From positions 407,501-471,500 of the forward strand of contig JACVTC010000005.1 in NCBI GenBank assembly GCA_016946835.1: 64,000 bases of DNA, given 5' to 3'. The translations under genes and the position numbers were made by a program. The notes under the pieces are model-generated. The model made no database searches. It was not told the origin of the DNA and saw only the letters and a list, made by a program, of their open reading frames with translations. This document shows, piece after piece, positions 1 through 11,049 of this stretch. How positions within the stretch are numbered: position 1 is the stretch's first letter; every line of letters starts with the position of its first letter. The stretch is from Neocallimastix lanati (nom. inval.) (Eukaryota; Neocallimastigomycota; Neocallimastigomycetes; Neocallimastigales; Neocallimastigaceae).

Positions 1-1080
1 GGATTTATTCAATGATTTATTATTTTTAGTTTTCATTTCTGATTCTGAAGACTCTAATATCTCAGACTTTGACGAATTTTTACCAGATTCTATTATATGT
101 TCAGAATGAAAAGTTTTATTTGTATCATTACTTTTTGATTTTGATTTTGATAGTGAAATCGATGAAGAATTTGAAGATTGTGAATTTCTTTCAGATAGTT
201 CAATATTATTAATATCATTATTATTATTATTATTATTAACATTTATATTATCATTATCTTTATCATTATTAGTATTATTAGGATTTATATAATTTTCATT
301 AATTTCTATTATTTCATTTGGTAAATTATTAATATTTGATGAGGAAAGATGTTTTTTATTGTTAGTATGAATTAAACTTTCTTCAGGGAAGGACATTAAA
401 TTTTGTTCCTCTGAAGAATGTTTTAAATATATATTTTGACTTATTTCTTCATTATTTGTGTTTTTATGTGAAGTATTGTTAATAGCCGCTTCATTTAAAT
501 CAAAGTAATTAAAACGACTAAGTTCATACATTGAAACTTCATCATAAAATGAATTATCTGGACCATCGGAATAATGACGACGACGTTCATGATGTGATGA
601 AATTGAACTTCTAGTTATATGAGATGAATAACGTCTATGAGAAATAATACTTTTATCAGCATCGGAAAATGATATTGAACCTATTGAACTGGTATCTATA
701 ATTTTTTGACCATAGCTTTCTTTACGTGGTTTAATTTTTGGTGGTACTTCATCATTTATAGCTGCATAATCAATATCAAAATGATTATTATTATTATTAT
801 TATTATTATTGTAGGTATTATGATTACGACCGGTAACAATATTTAAATTTGGAGGAGGAATAGCAGGTGTTAATTGTCCACCAACATATATAGAAATCCC
901 TTTTTTATTTCTTCTTGTATCTAATTCATCATCAAATTGTGGATTTGTTGGTAAATCAATATGTTTTTGTTGGAATATAACAGGTGCAATACTATTTTCG
1001 TCATCAACTTCATCAATATCAGAATGAATTTTATTTTTATTTTTTCTGTATTTCTTACCAGTACAAATGGATAATAACAT
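1..1080 (-). CDS. Asn/Ser-rich hypothetical protein, 5' part only
   Basis: An uninterrupted reading frame starts at the ATG whose complement is at 1078-1080 and stays open to the left edge, giving at least 360 residues; the end lies outside the window. The start is preceded by a purine-rich leader (AAGAAGAAAAAAAA), and the DNA beyond it is near-pure A/T. The protein begins MLLSICTGKKYRKNKNK, which is short, basic and cysteine-bearing. It then has a mixed-composition segment (around residues 15-75), a run of eight Asn encoded by an AAT tract, a Ser/Arg/His-rich stretch with SSHITRSSISSHHERRRHYS (about 135-155), and a low-complexity tail rich in Asn, Ser, Glu and Lys. I recognise no domain. The balanced codon composition outside the Asn runs argues for a real gene. 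Function unknown; a regulatory or scaffold protein is possible but unsupported. Confidence 0.7.
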   Translation of the reverse strand, partial: MLLSICTGKKYRKNKNKIHSDIDEVDDENSIAPVIFQQKHIDLPTNPQFDDELDTRRNKKGISIYVGGQLTPAIPPPNLNIVTGRNHNTYNNNNNNNNNHFDIDYAAINDEVPPKIKPRKESYGQKIIDTSSIGSISFSDADKSIISHRRYSSHITRSSISSHHERRRHYSDGPDNSFYDEVSMYELSRFNYFDLNEAAINNTSHKNTNNEEISQNIYLKHSSEEQNLMSFPEESLIHTNNKKHLSSSNINNLPNEIIEINENYINPNNTNNDKDNDNINVNNNNNNNDINNIELSERNSQSSNSSSISLSKSKSKSNDTNKTFHSEHIIESGKNSSKSEILESSESEMKTKNNKSLNKS

Positions 1081-3009
1081 TTTTTTTTCTTCTTTTATTA
1101 TAAATATTTGTAATAAAATAGATATTATAATATTTAAATTAAATCATTTTTATTTTATATAAATAAATATTATATTTTATTTATTAATATTAGTAATAAT
1201 AATATAATATTGTTAAACATTTAAATGAATTTTTTGAACTATATATATAGAAAAAACAAATTTACCTTTTAAATTAATAAATAAATTATTTACAAATTAA
1301 ACGAATATATTTTTAACTATCTTATATATAAAATGAGAGTTATATTATTTATTTTATTTGCATTTATAAATTATTAATGATAGTTTTCAAAAAAAAAATT
1401 TTTTATATTATTAATAACAACTTTAATTATTTTAAATAACTATATATTTTTACACTTATATAAATATAAATATTTAATCTTTTTTTATTATTACTTTTAA
1501 TTCTGTAAATAATTTTTTATTCTATATTGTTTTTTTTTTTTTTTTTGTTCGCTTTTTCATATAACAAAAAAGGTAAAAAATATTTTAAAAATATTTTATT
1601 TGTTTATATAATATAAATAATGAATAATATAATAATATTTTATTTAATGAGTTATTACTGAGGTATAATTGAATTAAATTTATAATTTAATTCCTTGATT
1701 GTTATTTTTCTTAAAAAAAAAATTATTGTAATAAAAACAAAATTGAAAAGATTTATATAACAAGTGATAAGAAAAAAGTTTTTTTTTTCAATATTTCATT
1801 ATAAACTTTTAAAAGAAATTACGAGTCAAACTAAAATACAATTAAACTTAAATATATATATTAACAAGAAAAAACAAAATTTAACAATAAAAAAAAAAAA
1901 AAAAAGAATAAAGAAATATTAAAAAAAAAAAAAGAAGAAGAAGAAGAAGAAAAATTAACTCATATTTTATATAACCTAATTTATTATATAAATTCGAAAA
2001 ATGAAATAAAAAAAATAAAATTAATTTTAATAAAATTAAAATTTTTTATATTAATTAAATGAAAAAAAAAAATTTTTATATATAAATTTATACAATAATA
2101 TTATTATTATAATAGAATCAATTTTAATTCTACTACATTCAAAATTATTTTATCTATATTCTTTATTCGTATGAAGTTAACATTTAACTATTTTCATTTT
2201 TTTATTTTATTTTATTTGCTTACTTTAATTCTTTCTTTTATTATGAAAAAGATTTCAATATTATTTTTTTATCTGCAGGAAAAAAAAAAATACTAACTTA
2301 ATAATGGAACAATTACAAAATTATAATTAATAAAATTTATATATCATTTATTTTAATCTCCTTTTTTTTTATGTTAAAAAACTTTCTTAATGATATTTAA
2401 TCCAAATACCTTTATTCATCTATTTTGAAATGCCTCTTTTTTTTTTTTTTTTTTTTTTTTTTCTTTTAATAAATAATAAACTTTTTTATTTCAATAATTA
2501 ACAATATCATAAATTTATATAATATTATTTACAATTATAACAAAAAAAAAAAAAAACTCTCTTTAACCTGCTTTAAAAATTTATTATAACTAAATAATTA
2601 TTATTACTAATCATAAAATAGAATTAATATAGAAGTTTTAAAAAAATAATAATATTAATAAATATTATTTGTATTATATATTATATAATAACTGAAATAA
2701 ATAAAAATTATATATATTATATATATTATATTATATAATCAATAATAATAAAATATAAAGTAAAATAAAATAAAAACGATTAATAAAATATAAAAATGAA
2801 TAATTAAAAATAAAATGATTTTAAATAATAAAAGTTTTAAAATTAAAAAAAAAAATTAATTAAATGATAATTAAATTTAAAAAAAAAAAAGTTTAATTAA
2901 AGTTAATTGCCATTAAATAATATATATACATAATATATTGTAATATATATATTATTTAAAGTTAATACAATGAAAATTGAATTAAAAATTTTTAATAAAA
3001 TATACTTTA

Positions 3010-3011
3010 AG

Positions 3012-3077
<66 letters not shown>
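3010..3077. repeat. (TTTA)n microsatellite
   Basis: About 17 near-perfect copies of the tetranucleotide TTTA in intergenic DNA, followed by ATTA units. Confidence 0.95.
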
Positions 3078-3080
<3 letters not shown>

Positions 3081-3402
3081 TTATATATTAATTAATTAAT
3101 GATTAATTAAAAAAAAAATAGGAAAATTAATAATTGTAGAATGGATGATGACATGATTATTAATTATATTAATAACTTGTTCCATACACTTAATTAACTT
3201 AGATAATTAGTAATTGGAAGAGGTTGTTAAGAGAAAAAATGAATGAAAATATAATATATATATTAATTATTATTATTATATTATTATTATAATTATATTT
3301 ATATTTATTATTGTTATATATTTATTATATTTAAATAATTGTTATAATTTATTTATCTATATAATAATATAGATTATGAATTAATAATATATCGAAAAAT
3401 TC

Positions 3403-3438
3403 AAATCTAAATCGAAATCGAAATCGAAATCGAAATTG
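3403..3438. repeat. (AAATCG)6 hexanucleotide repeat
   Basis: Six head-to-tail hexamers. The four central copies are exact AAATCG; the outer two carry one change each. It stands out because it contains regular CpG in DNA that otherwise almost lacks C and G. Confidence 0.9.
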
Positions 3439-3913
3439 AAAAATAATAGTTTTATTATTTAGTATTTAATAGGTGTTTTTAAATAAATTTATTTATTTCT
3501 TATTTATTATAGAATAAAAAAAATTTTTTTTTTTGTTGGATTATTAAAACATCACTTTTTGTTTTTAATTATATAATCTATCATTGATTATGATAATTTT
3601 ATTTTAATAACATATTATTAATTTTTTTATAATATGCATTGATTAATTTATATATACAAAAATAAAAAAAAATAAAAAAAACAAATAATGATAAAAAAAT
3701 GAAAAAAAAAAAAAAAATTGAATTATTTTTTATCAATTTGATAAACGAAAAGATATAATTTTAAACTTTAATTAAATATTTTTTTTTCCACCTTAAACAA
3801 GATATTAATAATTTTTTTTTTTTTTTATTCTATAAATATTTTATAGTATAATAATATTAAATAATTCTGTAGTATTATAGAATTTAAATATTATGTAATT
3901 AATTTTTATAATG

Positions 3914-3948
<35 letters not shown>

Positions 3949-4252
3949 TTACTTTTTATCTTTTATATATAGTGACTAATAATGAATATTTTCTATTTGG
4001 TTTAACAATTATTATAATAAATATCTATATCTCTATAGATATTATTCATTTATAAATTATTTTATAATTAAAATGAAGAAAAAAGAAAAAAAGAAAAAAA
4101 AGAAAAATAAAGTATTATAATTTTAAATAAACTTTTCATTTTATATAAGTGGCAAAAATTCTCATGACAAATTATGAAAAAAAAAAAAAAAAAGTGACAT
4201 CGTTCTATAAAAATAAAAATAAAATTATAATTTAATTATTCAATTATTAATT

Positions 4253-4497
4253 TTTTATTATTCAATTATTTATTATTTATTATTTATTATTTATTATTTA
4301 TTATTTATTATTTATTATTTATTATTTATTATTTATTATTTATTATTTATTAATTATTATTTATTATTTATTATTTATTATTTATTAATTATTATTTATT
4401 AATTATTATTTATTATTTATTGTTTATTATTTATTATTTATTATTATTATTATTTATTATTTATTATTTATTATTTATTATTTATTATTTATTATTT
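4253..4497. repeat. TTATTTA heptamer array
   Basis: About 245 bp of nearly pure TTATTTA units with occasional shortened units (TTAATTA, TTATTAT, one TTGTTTA). It directly abuts the decayed BAR gene. The mix of 7-, 4- and 3-base steps suggests replication slippage. Confidence 0.95.
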
Positions 4498-4507
4498 TGT
4501 TCGGGAG

Positions 4508-5300
4508 TCAGGCTGTATTTTTAAGTCCTGTCAATTTTCCATACCTTATTATAAATTTCCTTGCTCTGCCGCACAAAAAATTTTTCGTTATTGGCGGCGT
4601 AGTAGACGCATTACAACCGGTATTGATACTGCTTGAGATTTTTAACAGCCTTACAGTATTATTAGAAAACCAAGTTAAAGATATACCAATTTCCTCAAAT
4701 AATTGTTTTTCAGCTGTTATAATTTCATCAATAATAGGATTAGCTAGTTTATATGCTATTTTCAATGAGCTATTTATAGTATTAAAAGTCTTTTCAGATA
4801 TTTCTTCATATTCTGATGTTGCTTTGTTTTCCTTTTTCTTTCTATATATTTTTGATTTCTTTTACAAGTTTTGTTTAATTTCTATAATTTTCCTTCATAA
4901 TGGTCATATATTTTTCTTTTTTCTTCCCTTGTTTTTATTATCTCTTTTGCAGAATCAAAAATAATGTTCCATTCTGAAGTTTTTGAAAATAAAGTATTTA
5001 TTTTTTTATTCATTTCTTCAAATTTAGCTTGAATTACTTGATGTTTAACAGTTATTTATTCACTGAAATTATAAAATGGAGAATTATTATATATTAATTT
5101 TATTGATGAATTAAAGTCTGAGAAATATTTTTTGAAATTTTTAGAATAGAATATAAAATTTTGGAGAACAGATTTTAGTGAAAATAATCTTTTTTCTATG
5201 ATTTTCATTTGTTCACAAGCTTTTAAGATATCTTTGTCTTGGGTACGAGTACCTGATAGTTTTTCTGCTACAAACTGACCAGCTTTTGACCAAAAATTTT
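4508..5300 (-). pseudogene. Decayed BAR-domain (amphiphysin/Rvs-like) gene
   Basis: Read on the minus strand from about 5300 to 4508, the translation keeps a protein-like pattern across several frames. It starts with FWSKAGQFVAEKLSGTRTQD, then a segment with ACEQMKIIEKRLFSLKS, then EEKRKIYDHYEGKL, and ends with an 85-residue open piece beginning MKIAYKLANPIIDEI and containing AEKQLFEEIGISLTW. The spacing and the K-R-K-x-Y-D-H-Y pattern resemble BAR-domain coiled coils, which bend membranes in endocytosis. The copy is dead: there is an in-frame stop after NNSPFYNFSE, another after YDHYEGKL, and a frame change before the last open piece. It is less AT-rich than its surroundings. No N-terminal exon or start was found. 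Assignment rests on remembered family patterns. Confidence 0.5.
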
Positions 5301-5694
5301 GGCATTTACGTTTTTATTTAATTATATTTATAATATTATATGAATATAGATTTCACAATCGTGCATTTTCATATGTGGCGTATTTTATATTTGGCTTGTT
5401 TTTTTTAAAAATTAAATAAATAATAATTAAATAAATAATAAATATTCTTTTTATATATATATAATTTATTAATATCCAATTGTAAAAATAATTTTTTATA
5501 AAAAAAGTAATTTTTTATAATTCTTTTTAAGAGAATATATTATTATTTATATATTTATATATGATTGTATAAAATATCTTAAAAATGTATGATTTTATTT
5601 TATAAGCCATATTGTGAAATACATGATCGAGTAATGTGGCTTATATAAATAATAAACTTTTTATATAATCCTTATTATATTTATAACCCCTAAT
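5301..5694. other. AT-rich spacer with a 12-bp inverted repeat
   Basis: No gene seen. The arms 5602-5613 (ATAAGCCATATT) and 5633-5644 (AATGTGGCTTAT) can pair over 12 positions with one wobble mismatch around a 19-nt loop. The spacer lies between two decayed minus-strand genes. Confidence 0.7.
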
Positions 5695-6790
5695 CCTAAT
5701 TTCTCTGGAATATCAACTAATGATATGAATGATGTAAACATTTCTTTTAAAAGTACATTTTTATTTTATGTCCATTTTCCAATTTTTAGTATCTGTTTCA
5801 AAGATGAACATTCTTCGAACATAAAATTCATATTACAGCAGTCATATCAACGAGATTATCTGTTTTCCATTTTGAAATATCTAGAAATTATATCTTTACA
5901 AAAATTAAATAAAAAGTTGATTTTTTGAGTTTTTTCTGTGTTCCAATTTGAGATGTCCGGCAAAGCTTTCAATGAAGAGCATTCTTCAAATAAGCTCGCC
6001 ATTTTTTCAACATTATTTGCATTCCATTTCGAAATATATGGCAATTTTTTTAAATGAGGTACATCCTTTAAACATAAAACAAATATCAATTACATTACTT
6101 GTATCCCAGTTTAATACATCAGGTAACCTTTCAAATGATCTAAAACCATTAAAACTCATAATATTTTTTGTGTTTAATTTTGATATATAAGGTAAAGAAT
6201 ATAATAATTGGCTTCCATAAAACATACAGAAAAAATCTTCAAGTCCATCTAAATTTTTTAGTTTTACTTCAAAAAATTTATTTATTTTTAGTTCATAATC
6301 AAACATTGTAATATCTATTTCTTCACATATTTCTTGCTTTATCTTATTTATAATTATCCTACATTGTTTATTTTTATTTACAAAATTCCTATCATATATT
6401 TTTATATACCTATTACTATTAATTAGGCAAATTATTATCTTACTATTATTTACTGTATCTTGTATTAATGTAATTTTATTATAGAATTCATGAATTATAT
6501 CTTTAAGCAATAATCCAATTTTATTTTTTCTTCCAGTTTTATTCCTATTACTTTCGAATCATCTTTTTTTTTTAAATATAGGGCTACCTATAAAAGTATC
6601 CCCATTTGTAATGGAATAATTTATTTCATAATTTTTTAAATTAATATTATTAATTGTTCCATCATATAATTTTATTGTGTCTTCATTTTTAAGTGGATAG
6701 TTTGATAAACATATTTTATTATAAAATTTACAATATTTATTTAAATTTTTAAATCTAATATCATTGTCTATTTCTAAAAAGCCTTTAATA
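5695..6790 (-). pseudogene. Decayed trypsin-like peptidase fused to DUF285 (BspA-type) repeats
   Basis: On the minus strand the 5' part (about 6790-6510) reads DGFDIKGFLEIDNDIRF, then KLYDGTINNINLKNYEINYS, then NGDTFIGSPIFKK. This resembles the end of a trypsin/V8-type serine peptidase, with IGSP where the active-site block would normally be SGSP, so the nucleophile appears lost. A 165-residue open piece (6013-6510) follows, entering DUF285 repeats: LPDVLNWDTSNVIDICFMF. The next repeats are in another frame (5856-6089): LPYISKWNANNVEKMASLF and LPDISNWNTEKTQKINFLF. More degraded repeats run to about 5695. At least one stop (after KKKR) and several frame changes show it is dead. DUF285 repeats are common surface modules in anaerobic fungi and some bacteria. 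The peptidase-repeat fusion is inferred from adjacency and shared strand. Confidence 0.6.
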
Positions 6791-7888
6791 TCAAATCCAT
6801 CATTTTTTTTATTTCAATATATATATTTATATATATATATATATATATATATTTATGTATTATCTTTTTATTAATTTTTTCTATTTATTATTTTAATATT
6901 TATATATATATATATATTTGTATTTGTGTTTATTTTTATTTTTATTTATTTATATATATATTTATATACTATAAATATTTATAAACATCATGTATATTTG
7001 ATAAAGAATATTACCCTATTAATAAATAAGGTATTTGTATTAATTTATAAAAGTAAAAAAAACATTAGAGTATTTTAAGTAAATAAATTAATATTTAATA
7101 TATTTATAAAATGTTTAGAAAAGTATCATTATTTATATATTATTAATTATAATAAGACTATGTTGATGATAACATTACATATATATTTAAATTCAAATTA
7201 ATAATTTTTTTTTTTTTTTTTTTTTAGACTATCCCTTGTAAGTCTTGATCATCCAGCTACAACTAATATATAAAATTATATTTTACATTAATAACAATTT
7301 GTTCCTTTTCTCGATTGTTTCACTTAATTCCGATTTTCACACTTTTTTCAATATGTTAATAATTACTAGACTTAAAAATAGACATTAGAAAATATTAAAT
7401 TATTTTTAATGTCTATTTTTTAAAGTTTATTTTTATATCCTTATCATTTTTATTATTTTCATTACGAAAAAGTTTAAAAATTTAATTATATCATTTAAAT
7501 TCTTTATATTAATACATTGTGGCTTGTATATTACATGAACTACATTATATTTTATTATATCCAATTTTATTACTAAAATGTATTTGAATTATAATAATTC
7601 AAATATATTGAGAAAGAAGATTTTAATTAATATTGATATTAATATGTATATATATATTTATATATTTTTGTGAATAAGAAAGTGGCTTTATATAATTTAA
7701 TTAATAAGTCACTTTCTGTGTGAAAATTTTAGAAACACACTTCACCAATCTAACGAATTTTTCATATATTCTGACAATATATAAAAAGTTCAAATTAATT
7801 TTTAAATTTCTTCTTTTCAAAAAAAAAAAAAAAAAAAAAGAGTATAAATACAAATAAAAATAAAAAAGAAAGATAGGAAAAAAGAAAA
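6791..7888. other. AT-rich upstream region of the first GNAT gene
   Basis: No gene. It has TA-rich repeats at about 6825-6960 and a T run at 7206-7225. There is a perfect 14-bp inverted repeat (7374-7387 with 7407-7420) and a weaker hairpin at about 7677-7716. The part from about 7265 resembles 9096-9200 upstream of the second GNAT gene, so the tandem duplication included 5' flank. TATAAATA near 7843, about 45 bp before the ATG, could act as a core promoter element. Confidence 0.65.
7374..7420. repeat. Perfect 14-bp inverted repeat
   Basis: AAAAATAGACATTA at 7374-7387 is the exact reverse complement of TAATGTCTATTTTT at 7407-7420, with a 19-nt spacer. The right arm ends in a T run. Confidence 0.85.
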
Positions 7889-8395
7889 ATGGAAAAAGCT
7901 GAAACACAATATACAGTAATACAAATTAGAGATGAAAATATTATTAATAATGTGGTTCCTGTAAATAATTGTAATTGTTTTGAAGAAATCGTACCTAATT
8001 TTAAAAAATTTATGGATGGTGTGAAAAATTCAAAAATATTTGGTATTTTTGATGAAAATAATAATCTTGTCTCTCAACTTTTTGTGGTTGATGGTGAATA
8101 CCAAGGAAGTCCAATTAAATATATCTTTGCTGCTTGTACTTTAGAGAAGTATAGAAAGAAGGGACGTATGACAGCATTATTGAGCTATTGCAAGCAAAAT
8201 TATGATAAAATTTGTTTAACTCCTGGTAATGAAAGCTTAGAAGAATTCTATAAGAAAAATGGCTTTACTGGAAGATGTGAAAACAATGAAATTAAATTTC
8301 ACGATGAAGAACCTTATATTCGTAATTTCTTATTATGGGGAAATTTCGAAGGAAAAGAAAATGATCATCATATGGTTATTTACAACAAGAATTAA
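7889..8395 (+). CDS. GNAT-family N-acetyltransferase, copy 1
   Basis: A 168-residue single-exon protein. GNAT enzymes move the acetyl group of acetyl-CoA to an amine. The acetyl-CoA pyrophosphate-binding loop appears as CTLEKYRKKGRMTALL (about residues 83-98; the RKKGRM turn fits the R/Q-x-x-G-x-G/A consensus). Motif B appears as SLEEFYKKNGFTGR (about 116-129), a typical GNAT helix followed by NGF. The length suits a lone GNAT domain; there is no signal peptide or membrane segment. The substrate is unknown. The start is the first ATG after an AAAGAAAA leader, and the N-terminus is identical in the downstream copy, which supports the choice. It is a tandem paralogue of 9991-10497 (about 84% identity, 27 differences by hand count). 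A possible stem-loop lies in the 3' UTR at about 8467-8508. Confidence 0.85.
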   Translation: MEKAETQYTVIQIRDENIINNVVPVNNCNCFEEIVPNFKKFMDGVKNSKIFGIFDENNNLVSQLFVVDGEYQGSPIKYIFAACTLEKYRKKGRMTALLSYCKQNYDKICLTPGNESLEEFYKKNGFTGRCENNEIKFHDEEPYIRNFLLWGNFEGKENDHHMVIYNKN

Positions 8396-9990
8396 TATAT
8401 AAATAATAAAAAAGTATTAAATACATATCTATATATAAAATTAATTGAACTAATATATATTTTTAGAAGTTTGTATTATAAATATTATATTTATAATATT
8501 ACAAACTTTTGATTTGTATTATATGTAAATGGCTTTATTAGTGTTCAATTTTTCTAAAGTATTTATTAAGTAGATATATATATATATTTAAATTGTTTAT
8601 ATATTTTATGTGAGTGTAAAGTATTTCGTCAATTTTTATTTACGAAAATATGATGTTTAAAAATAATAAATATATAAATAAAATAAATAAATAAATATAT
8701 AAATTATTTAAATCATTTATTTATATAAAAAAAACATAATTATACATTTAAATAAAAAAAGTTCATTTTCATAAATGTGTTTTATATATTTCATTATTTA
8801 ATGTCTTTTTTATATCTATTTAATATTTTTATATTATTTAAATATAATATAATATATTTTATTTTATATTTTATTATTAAAATGTTAATAACAATTAGAA
8901 TTTTAAATATATATATATAAAAAGTTATAAAAGTTTTCATTTTTATAATCTTTTAATATATAAAATTATTTAAATCAATTAAACAAATTTACTATAATTC
9001 AACGATGACCTTTCTATTACTCCCATTATAAATTAATTCTTTTTCATTTTATATTCAGTACACTTATCATCTTTTGATTTTTTTTTCTTTTCATATATAA
9101 AATTATATTTATATTTTTTGTTAATTATAATTTGTTCTTTTCTCAAAAGATTTCACAAATTTTTACATTTTTTTCCATTTGCTAATTAATTACTTAATTA
9201 TATATTATATTAGAAATAATTAATTGGAATTTTTTAATTATATCAATTTTATTAATAATTATAACTATGTTTGGCGGCCATTTTACTAATATACTTTATG
9301 ATATCTCTATTTTAATAGAAATTAAAGAAATTTTTATTCATATATTTTATTTTATGTCTATTTTATTTTTTAATTCTTTGTAAATTTATATAATTACAAT
9401 ACACTTTAATATATCTAATTTTATATATTATAAATTTTATAAGGTTTGATATAAAATATAATTTTTTATGTAAAATTATATCAATTTTATTAATAATTAT
9501 AAATATGTTTGATGGCCATTTTACTAATATACTTTATGATATTTCTATTTTAATAAAAATTAAAGAAATTTTTATTCATATATTTTATTTTATGTCTATT
9601 TTATTTTTTAGTTCTATGTAAATTTATATAATTACAATACACTTTAATATATCTAATTTTATATATTATAAATTTTATAATGTTTGATATAAAATATAAT
9701 TTTTTATGTAAAATTATATCAATTTTATTAATAATTATAAATATGTTTGATGTCCATTTTACTAATATACTTCATGATATGTCTATTTTAGTAAAAATAA
9801 AAGACATTTTTATTCATATATTTTATTTTATGTCTATTTTATTATTTAATATGTATATATAAATACATAAAAAAAGTGTTTATTTTTAGATTTTATTTAT
9901 TTCAAAATTAAATAAAAAGTTATTAGTTAAAATAAAATATATATATATATATATATAAAAGAAAAAAAAAAGTAATAGAAAAAAAGAAAA
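8396..9990. other. Spacer between the GNAT copies, with tandem repeats
   Basis: No independent gene. The first half is AT-rich 3' flank including a hairpin near 8467-8508. From about 9096 it matches the upstream flank of copy 1. From 9241 it is filled by the 238-bp tandem array listed separately. A TA run and purine tract (9939-9990) lead directly to the second GNAT start. Confidence 0.7.
9241..9860. repeat. Tandem 238-bp repeats (about 2.6 copies)
   Basis: Unit starts at 9241, 9479 and 9717 all begin TATCAATTTTATTAATAATT, giving an exact 238-bp period; the third copy is partial and diverges after about 9850. Copies 1 and 2 differ at only a handful of positions. Each copy encodes a similar short frame, MF(G/D)xHFTNIL(Y/H)D, of about 40 residues. 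Because the DNA itself is conserved, a coding role is not shown. Lies upstream of the second GNAT gene. Confidence 0.9.
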
Positions 9991-10497
9991 ATGGAAAAAG
10001 CTGAAACACAATATACAGTAATACAAATTAAAGATGAAAATATTATTAATAATATCGTTCCTGTAAATTGTCACAATTGTTTTGATGATTCGGTAGCAGA
10101 ATTTAAAAAATTCATTGATTGTGTGAAAAATTCAAAAATATTTGGTATTTTTGATGAAAATAAAAATCTTGTCTCTCACCTTTTTGTGGTTGATGGTGAA
10201 TACCAAGGAAGTCCAATTAAATATATCTTTGCTGCTTGTACTTTAGAGAAGTATAGAAAGAAGGGACGTATGACAGCATTATTGAGCTATTGCAAGCAAA
10301 ATTATGATAAAATTTGTTTAGTTCCTGCTTCTAAAAATTTAGAAGAATTCTATAAGAAAAATGGCTTTACTGGAAGATGTGAAATTAAAGAAATTAAATT
10401 TCATGACCAAGAATCTTATATTCATAATTACTTATCATGGGGAAATTTCGAAGGAAAAGAAGAGGATTATCATATGGTTATTTACAACAAGAATTAA
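9991..10497 (+). CDS. GNAT-family N-acetyltransferase, copy 2
   Basis: A 168-residue single-exon paralogue of the gene at 7889-8395, with the same acetyl-CoA-binding block (CTLEKYRKKGRMTALL) and motif B block (LEEFYKKNGFTGR). The middle 141 bp (10180-10320) is identical to 8078-8218 in copy 1, including all third codon positions, while both ends have diverged (for example residues 26-45 and 111-116, and the C-terminal 40). This suggests recent gene conversion on top of an older duplication. The leader immediately before the ATG (GAAAAAAAGAAAA) and the first 25 bases after the stop are nearly the same as in copy 1. The clustered changes may alter substrate choice; this is inference. Confidence 0.85.
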   Translation: MEKAETQYTVIQIKDENIINNIVPVNCHNCFDDSVAEFKKFIDCVKNSKIFGIFDENKNLVSHLFVVDGEYQGSPIKYIFAACTLEKYRKKGRMTALLSYCKQNYDKICLVPASKNLEEFYKKNGFTGRCEIKEIKFHDQESYIHNYLSWGNFEGKEEDYHMVIYNKN

Positions 10498-11049
10498 TAT
10501 ATAAATAATGAAAAAGTATCTATATATAAAAATAAATTGAACTAATACAAATTTTTATAGAACTTTGTATTATATATAAATAACTTTATTGAAGTTCAAC
10601 TTTTCTAAATTAATTACTAGTTAGATATATATATATATATATATATTATTTATATATTGTATCTAAGTGTAAATTTAAAAGATTGAATTTTTAATATTAA
10701 AATTTACATGTATTTATGAATTATTATAAAGTATTCCAAACTTATTTAACAATTAATTAGTAATTAATTTTATTATACTAAATGAGAATTACTAATCTTT
10801 TTATCGAAAACTATAACAATTGTAAAAAAAAAAAATTATTATTATTATTAAGAAATACATAAAAATACATATATTTATAATTAGTACATGTTTTACATGT
10901 TTATACCTTATTTCTTTATATAAGGAAAAAGCAGTATTATATAATAATAATATTAAATAAATAGTAATGATAAAAAAAGTTATTAAATAAATAAATTATA
11001 ATAATAGCAAAAATTAATATTTTAATTTTATTATTAATAATTAGTATTC

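Larger units (their letters stand above)
1081..4507. other. AT-rich intergenic DNA with simple repeats
   Basis: No gene is visible over about 3.4 kb. The stretch is more than 85% A/T by eye, with many poly-A and poly-T runs (for example 2439-2462 and about 3915-3946), a GAA/GAAG tract near 1932-1950, a TTTA array, an AAATCG array and a long TTATTTA-type array; the last three are listed separately. It serves as the 5' flank of the gene at 1-1080. Confidence 0.8.

Noticed and set aside
3403-3438. AAATCG repeats as a telomere remnant
   Set aside because: Only six units, the motif is not a known fungal telomere repeat, and it is internal.
9241-9860. 238-bp repeats as a CRISPR-like array
   Set aside because: No short repeat-spacer pattern; whole units repeat, and the genome is eukaryotic.
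9680-9862. 60-residue frame starting MFDIKYNF
   Set aside because: It spans the 238-bp repeat junction. Similarity between copies is explained by DNA identity, so I list the repeat instead.
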